Shown here one piece after another: positions 8,881 to 13,223 of a stretch of 13,223 nucleotides of DNA. The notes below the pieces were generated by a model. It saw only the letters and a program-made list of their open reading frames with translations, made no database searches and was not told where the DNA came from. Numbering within the stretch: position 1 is the first letter of the stretch; each line of letters starts with the position of its first letter. The translations under genes were made by a program, and so were the position numbers. This DNA is from Tieghemiomyces parasiticus (Eukaryota; Kickxellomycota; Dimargaritomycetes; Dimargaritales; Dimargaritaceae). The stretch spans positions 1 to 13,223 of the forward strand of contig JANBPT010001159.1 in NCBI GenBank assembly GCA_027575765.1, in the 5' to 3' direction.

Positions 8881-9120
8881 GCTATAAGCAGGAGGGCGGG
8901 ACGAGTAATGGAGGTACGGTAAGAGGGAGGGGGCGGCAAGGTCAGCTGGCCCGGCGTTTCAGCAGATGGGGGACGATGCGCGGGAAAATTGGTAGTGGTG
9001 TGGAGGTGGGTGGGGTTAGCGGGGTAGAATGGTGTGGTGGGGGGGGGAAGGTGGCGAAAGTAAACAAATCTGGTGGGGTTCGGGTGGCGTATCAGAGGGG
9101 AGGGGAAATGTATGAGAGAT
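8881..9120 (+). other. Strongly G-skewed block
   Basis: I count 118 G against 25 C on the plus strand over these 240 bases (skew about 0.65). G runs include G5 at 8929-8933 and G9 at 9039-9047. Such asymmetry favours R-loop or quadruplex structures when transcribed in the plus direction. It is flanked on the right (about 9180-9240) by C- and A-rich plus-strand sequence, so the skew ends abruptly. No transcription unit is visible. Confidence 0.7.
9008..9047 (+). other. G-quadruplex-type motif with one long loop
   Basis: G3 (9008-9010), T, G4 (9012-9015), TTAGC, G4 (9021-9024), a 14-base G-containing loop, then G9 (9039-9047). Three loops of 1, 5 and 14 bases; the last exceeds the usual limit of seven, but G9 can supply two runs. 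It lies in the G-skewed block. Confidence 0.5.
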
Positions 9121-9592
9121 GAAGGTGCATCGACAGGGTAGCGGCGCTGCAACCACTGCCTTCGGAAAACCTACCGTATCAAAACAATAGTTACCTTCTT
9201 CGCAAACCAAAATAATAAAACCCTCTCCCCTCTGGGTCTGACCAGCGGGCCGACGGGATACTTGCGAGAAAGGTGCAGTGGCGGATGGGCTGTCGGCATG
9301 GATGAAAAGCCCAGCGACCACAGGTAGACCAGACAGGGCGTTCGGTTGGCGACAAAGAGGAGCGAGGCACCCGCTGTGTGCGCTTCCGGTGTAGCCTCCA
9401 ATATTGCTTATCCGGGAGCTTTCCAAAGCCGGGTGACACGCGCGGGCGGGCCAGTGTCCCTCAACAAATAGGCAGTCCTAGAGAAATAACCGTTTGAGGG
9501 TGGGGTGGGTGAAGCACCAAACAGGGGAAAGGAATTGGGAGGCTACCGCGAACTAGACTGGCGATAACGCGGCGTGACCTGATAGCCCATCC

Positions 9593-9611
9593 GACCCTGA
9601 CACTCAGGGTC
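9593..9611. repeat. Tight hairpin, 8-bp perfect stem, CAC triloop
   Basis: GACCCTGA (9593-9600) pairs with TCAGGGTC (9604-9611) around a three-base loop. The next outer pair is mismatched (C with T). No T-tract follows (TGGAGGGTG), so it is not an intrinsic terminator. A perfect 8-bp stem is within chance for this length. Confidence 0.6.
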
Positions 9612-9675
9612 TGGAGGGTGATAGGATAATCAAGGCGCGATACCATGCCAGTTGGTCAACGTGGGGCCGGAGGAA

Positions 9676-9699
9676 GGGAGGGTAGTGGACGGGAAGGGG
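9676..9699 (+). other. Near-canonical G-quadruplex motif
   Basis: G3, A, G3, TAGTGGAC, G3, AA, G4: four G-runs with loops of 1, 8 and 2 bases, one base over the usual seven in the middle loop. Preceded by GTGGGGCCGGAGGAA, which offers a further G4 run. Confidence 0.5.
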
Positions 9700-10250
9700 A
9701 GGAAAGGAGCAATACCTTGGGCCATAGCTGGGTAGGCACTGTACTTCAAAAATGCAACTATTGGAATCTACCCTCTCTTTCCTATCACTAGCCATCTCTC
9801 ACTCCACACAGGCACGCAAGTGGGGGAGGTGTTTAGATGGGCAATCGCGATAAGGTAGCAGATGTAGGCTGCGGGGTCAATGGACGAGGCCTAAGGGGGG
9901 GGGCAGGAATAAGGGACCCTGTGACTACGTTTCCGCGGGGCTATGATCCGGCCAGATATCTGTGGCAGGCATTCCAAGGTAGGTGTGCTTAGCCGGTTGT
10001 TTAGGGGGGGGGTCCAAAGAACCGTGGCGGCGGATGTTTGCGGGGAAGGAGGTTTTGTAATCCGACATTTTCTGATGGGGAGGGGACTCTCGCAACGACC
10101 TGCCATACCCGACAAGGCGCTGGCGGCTAACGAGCTTGCGGGTAACCGTTTGGGTCGCATGTCCGTCTAAACACCCCACCGCTGCAGCTTTTCAACAATT
10201 CGGACCGAAAGTGGCGGTGGTGGTGAAATGTAGATAGGTAAATATTGCAC

Positions 10251-11200
10251 CAGAATAGGAGGAGGGGAAGGGGAGGTGGGGGAGGCGAGCTGCGCTCACG
10301 CAGACGTTGTGTGTACATAGACCTTCACTCCCTCACCCCGCACAAACCAGATGGCAGCAGACACTCGCAGGAAGGTAGGAGGGTTCCGCGCGCCACCGTC
10401 TCGAACCGTCCACTGCATCCAGAATCGATAATATGTATTTGTTGTATTGGGCGAATCGGAGGCCTGCCAGTAATCTGGAATGGCTGGCTAGAATCGAGCA
10501 CCAATCAGCCGACTGAAGGGATCCCGCACGACCCTGTGTCCAGCTCGGCCGGAACCCTTCGGAAGGCAGAGGAGGTCGACCGGGTGACCCTCGGAGATAG
10601 ATGTACTCGTACCAGGTAAGCGCGCATTTGATGCGGATAACGAGGTTGACGATAAGAGCTAAGGGGCGACACAATGATGCTACAGTGCCGGCCAACCACT
10701 CGCTTCTCCATATATAAAAGATCAAGTAGGGGATAGCAGCACCTACCGGGCTCGGGGTGGCCGTCAAGATATGGCTCATTCGGGGGAAGAGTGTGTTTAA
10801 TCATAGAAATAAAGACGTACCCTGGCTGGTCCAAGTGCAGGCCAGGGGAGCCATAGGACCAGTGTGCTCGCGTCAGACCTGCACACCCTTATCAGCCGGC
10901 CGAATCCACCACTTGACTATGCCCCGTCGCCCGGCGGATGGTCGACGGGTCCACTACGCTACTGGCGACTGGGCCCGCTACGGGGTGGTAGTGGGAGGGG
11001 GGCGCAGCGGAGTTGCAGATGTGCCTCGTCTCAATTGTGACTATTGCCCCATGTTGGCCTGCACCTCACACTATTCGTGGTAACGCTGCCTCACTCATCC
11101 ACACACTGGCGAAGGGTGGGGCATCAATTCTGGTGCAATCCCTAACGCCGTTCGACTATGGGCAGGCCAATGTTGTAGCATGGAGAGGCGGCTAAAGTGT
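10251..11200. other. Gene-free stretch with a polypurine tract
   Basis: Open frames of 148 codons (10333-10779, -), 124 codons (10245-10619, +) and 108 codons (10757-11083, +) overlap each other or opposite-strand frames and match nothing I know. The 10245 start codon sits within a G-rich, Arg/Gly-coding tract. A TATA-like TATATAAAAG at 10711-10720 and a donor-like CAG|GTAAG at 10613-10620 are single motifs without supporting exon structure. Confidence 0.7.
10257..10276 (+). repeat. Polypurine tract, G-rich
   Basis: Twenty purines in a row, including G4 (10264-10267) and G4 (10270-10273), then T and G5 (10278-10282). It has three G-runs of three or more, one short of a canonical three-quartet quadruplex, plus several GG pairs that would allow a two-quartet form. 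Confidence 0.6.
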
Positions 11201-11420
11201 AATGCTATTGTCCAGTAGGGCGGGGCGTGGTCGGCACCGGGCCTTCGGGGAGTGGTGGCGAGAATTCCACGCACGCTCCATTCACCACCCACATGCACGC
11301 TGGGACCGCTCCGCCGGCACCGGTGTTCTTTTGGGGCGGGCGGGGCCCGCGTTTCAGGCCGACGTGCGGGAGCGGGCTCTGTGGGCCTGGATGGGGTCCT
11401 TAGGTTAACCCCCCTCCAAC
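11201..11420. other. GC-rich, CpG-replete patch
   Basis: From 11221 to 11400 I count 129 G or C in 180 bases (72%), with 21 CpG against about 23 expected from its C and G counts, so CpG is not depleted. Two plus-strand open frames (11202-11408 and 11252-11455) run through it in different phases. Both are long mainly because stop codons are scarce in GC-rich DNA. Neither is recognisable. The patch is too short for a standard CpG-island call. Confidence 0.55.
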
Positions 11421-11775
11421 AAGCCAGATGTGCCAGGACTTGTAGAGTCGGCTAGAAAGGAGAGTCGGGGAGGGAGCGCGGTGGAGCGTGTTCAAGAAAG
11501 CGGGATTTCGAGGTGAGTGAACTTCTCCAATGTCCCGCGCGTGCTTTGCGGGTCGCACAGTTTTTGGGAGAACTCCCATCCCTTCAAAAATCCTGTCCCG
11601 GCGACACCCTCCCCCATTTAGCCCTAACGGGGTGGTACGAGGGGTCACCCCTTTTTCTATCCACCCCATCACCCCCATTTTTCGACCTCTACAACTCCCG
11701 TCACCGCGTGACGTAGCCGCCGCTTGAGACCTTGGGCGAGGCTGTGGTCCCATCTTAGCGGCTTCAAGGTGTGCC

Positions 11776-11785
11776 TTTTTTTTTT
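11776..11785 (+). repeat. T10 homopolymer
   Basis: Ten consecutive T bases followed by CTCCTTGG. No GC-rich stem lies immediately upstream (GGCTTCAAGGTGTGCC does not fold into one), so it is not an intrinsic terminator on the plus strand. Confidence 0.7.
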
Positions 11786-12694
11786 CTCCTTGGCGCTGAC
11801 GGCCTGGCTTGGCCTGTGTTTGTTGGTCCATTGGTCGGTTACGTACCTGTCCTCGCCGTGTCTCAGACGGACGGGTGACGACATGCATTTGCCTTGGTTG
11901 ACCAGTCGCGCTTGCGCCACAGCGGAGTGCACGGCCGTCAACCGGCAGGGTAGTGAGAAACGTGTGCGAGTCGATGGGCCTTGGTTCATTTTCAGCCTCC
12001 TAGGTCGCCATGTATCTGCGGCCGGCTCTCTGTAGGTCCTGCTGTCTTGTGGCTACGTCGTGTCGGTGGCCCCGACCGTACCAGTATAGATGCAGCGGCC
12101 CAGCCACGTCCTCCCCCCAGAACAGTCAATACGCAGGCCGCATCGGCTGGTTGGCTATATGGCGTGACCTTCTAGACTCCCTCCCTCATCCTGCACGTCA
12201 CATCTCCGAGCCCAGTGGCCAATTCTGTGTTGTAAGCCGACCGTCCCCAATACCCGGTTAGAGTGGTGCGAGGGGCTGGCGCATTAATTGCCATATACTG
12301 ATGACGTCGGGGTATCGAACTGGGGCTCCGCTAGAGGCTTAGGAGAGTGGAAGTCGATAGGTTGGCCATATGGAACCCGAAGGAACGATTAAGTTCTCGA
12401 CCTCGGCGGGTTTACGCTCAGATACCAAACGAACACCCTCACGCCCGACAGCCTGTGTATAGTTAGATGTTCCTGGGAAGCCGTGGGGGGACGGATTTGG
12501 CCCAGAAGAGAGTGCCAGTGAGCTGGCGTGGGGGTTCGTCACATCCGGTCGACTGTCCCGGATGGTCCATTATACCGCTGGCCATTCCCCCCCTCCACCA
12601 CCACCCCCCTACCGGGCAATGTCACTGATAGTTCGGGCCATGGAGAAGTCTATCGACAGACGTAGGTATCCCTGACACTCAATGTACCATCCTC

Positions 12695-12720
12695 AAAGTT
12701 CTCAATCACTGACGAACTTT
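12695..12720. repeat. Inverted repeat, 7-bp arms, 12-nt loop
   Basis: AAAGTTC (12695-12701) pairs with GAACTTT (12714-12720), and one more T follows. The stem is AT-rich and the T-run is only four bases, so terminator function is unlikely. Within chance expectation. Confidence 0.4.
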
Positions 12721-13223
12721 TGGGCTGATTCACCGAGGTTTTTCGTGTATACTGGGCGAGAATCGGGAGCGATCGCTGCACTGGGCCTGGACTCCAACTG
12801 GTATGCGGGAGACGTTGCCCTTGGCTAAATTTGGCAACGGTGGGCTGGAGCGTGGCGGTGGCCACCTTGAGCGGACTCTGACGTAATCGCTTGGTGGCCA
12901 GCAGGCCCAGTCGAATTTTGAGTAGACCGACGTCATCCTATGAAACCTTGCGTAGACCGGTGAGGTACTAGTCAAATCCAGTTGCAGGTAGGGGCCGCGA
13001 GATAGGGTTATGCGCCAGGGCGGTCCAGGCTGTGTGGGAGGGGCTTATCGGGAAAGAGGGCTATTTCAAGCTTCTCCGTGGACGTGGGGGAAGGGGCAAG
13101 GGCCATCCAACGGCGCTGCTTATTGACTATGTTTCTTTTGGCTGGCCGAGCACAGTGTAGATGCCGTCGAGGGGCAAATCGATACACGGCCGATCTGGAA
13201 TCCTTGGCTGGCTACCGCTTTCC

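Larger units (their letters stand above)
8401..9130. other. Gene-free stretch: GC-rich hairpin, then G-skewed block
   Basis: The longest frame, 8730-9122 (+, 130 codons), gives a Gly/Arg-rich translation simply because its second half lies in G-rich DNA. Its minus-strand counterpart (8826-9152) is Pro-rich for the same reason. Neither is recognisable. The notable content is the hairpin at 8552-8582 and the strand-asymmetric block at 8881-9120. Confidence 0.72.
9131..10250. other. Gene-free stretch with repeated G-rich tracts
   Basis: The longest frame is 9016-9426 (-, 136 codons), unrecognised, overlapping two other minus-strand frames. G9 runs occur at 9895-9903 and 10004-10012. A tight hairpin (9593-9611) and a near-canonical quadruplex motif (9676-9699) are present. 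I see no RNA gene. Confidence 0.75.
11421..13223. other. Gene-free stretch
   Basis: The longest frame is 11400-11888 (-, 162 codons), rich in Arg, Gln and Gly and containing a Lys-rich patch read from the T10 run (11776-11785). It overlaps four plus-strand frames and is unrecognised. After about 12260 no frame exceeds 81 codons. Small palindromes occur (CGTCAC-CGC-GTGACG at 11699-11713, AGCGATCGCT at 12768-12777), and a 7-bp-arm hairpin at 12695-12720. I see no RNA gene, promoter or terminator. Confidence 0.72.

Noticed and set aside
10613..10620. CAG|GTAAG splice-donor-like site at the end of the 10245-10619 open frame
   Set aside because: A match of this length is expected about once by chance. 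No branch point and acceptor leading into a plausible next exon could be identified.
10647..10676. TTGACG followed about 17 bases later by a weak ACAATG, resembling a bacterial promoter
   Set aside because: The -10 box is poor, and no gene or ribosome site follows.
10711..10720. TATATAAAAG, resembling a eukaryotic TATA box
   Set aside because: No recognisable gene begins downstream; the following 108-codon frame starts with GTG and matches nothing.
11511..11518. AG|GTGAGT splice-donor-like site
   Set aside because: A single short motif with no recognisable coding exon before it.
12768..12777. AGCGATCGCT, containing the cyanobacterial HIP1 octamer GCGATCGC
   Set aside because: Only one copy in 13 kb was noticed, whereas cyanobacterial genomes that use HIP1 carry it every kilobase or so.

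Overview
I find no gene in this 13.2 kb window that I can support. All six frames are broken by stop codons throughout. The longest open stretch is about 180 codons (7472-8014, +), and nearly all others are under 150. None of the translations shows a domain, catalytic motif, signal peptide or convincing membrane segment that I recognise. No two adjacent open frames look like an operon, and open frames on opposite strands overlap freely. I also see no tRNA, rRNA, CRISPR array, insertion sequence, attachment site or replication origin.

Organism: a bacterial, archaeal or phage segment of this length would normally be mostly coding, so this is unlikely to be ordinary prokaryotic DNA. CTAG, depleted in many bacteria, occurs at about the chance level, and CpG is not visibly suppressed. 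Runs of eight or more identical bases, mostly G or C, are far more common than in an equal-base random sequence, and there are short degenerate GT, CTC and GGAA tracts. This fits either non-coding DNA of a eukaryote with roughly balanced base composition, or an artificial, shuffled or model-generated sequence with natural-looking short-range statistics. I cannot separate the two from the sequence alone and name no taxon.

Layout: 1-1700 is featureless apart from a weak inverted repeat. 1701-2730 holds an AT-rich 13-bp-arm hairpin and a cluster of CCAGG/CCTGG inverted repeats. 2731-5400 carries several G or C runs and three quadruplex-type motifs. 5401-7440 has a 10-bp-arm hairpin, a GT-rich tract and an A10 run. 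7441-8400 holds the longest open frame. 8401-10300 has a GC-rich hairpin, a strongly G-skewed block (8881-9120) and more G runs. 11221-11400 is a GC-rich patch (129 of 180 bases G or C). The rest, to 13223, is plain.

There are no genes whose joint action could be described. The entries below are structural and compositional features, plus statements of what each gene-free stretch contains.
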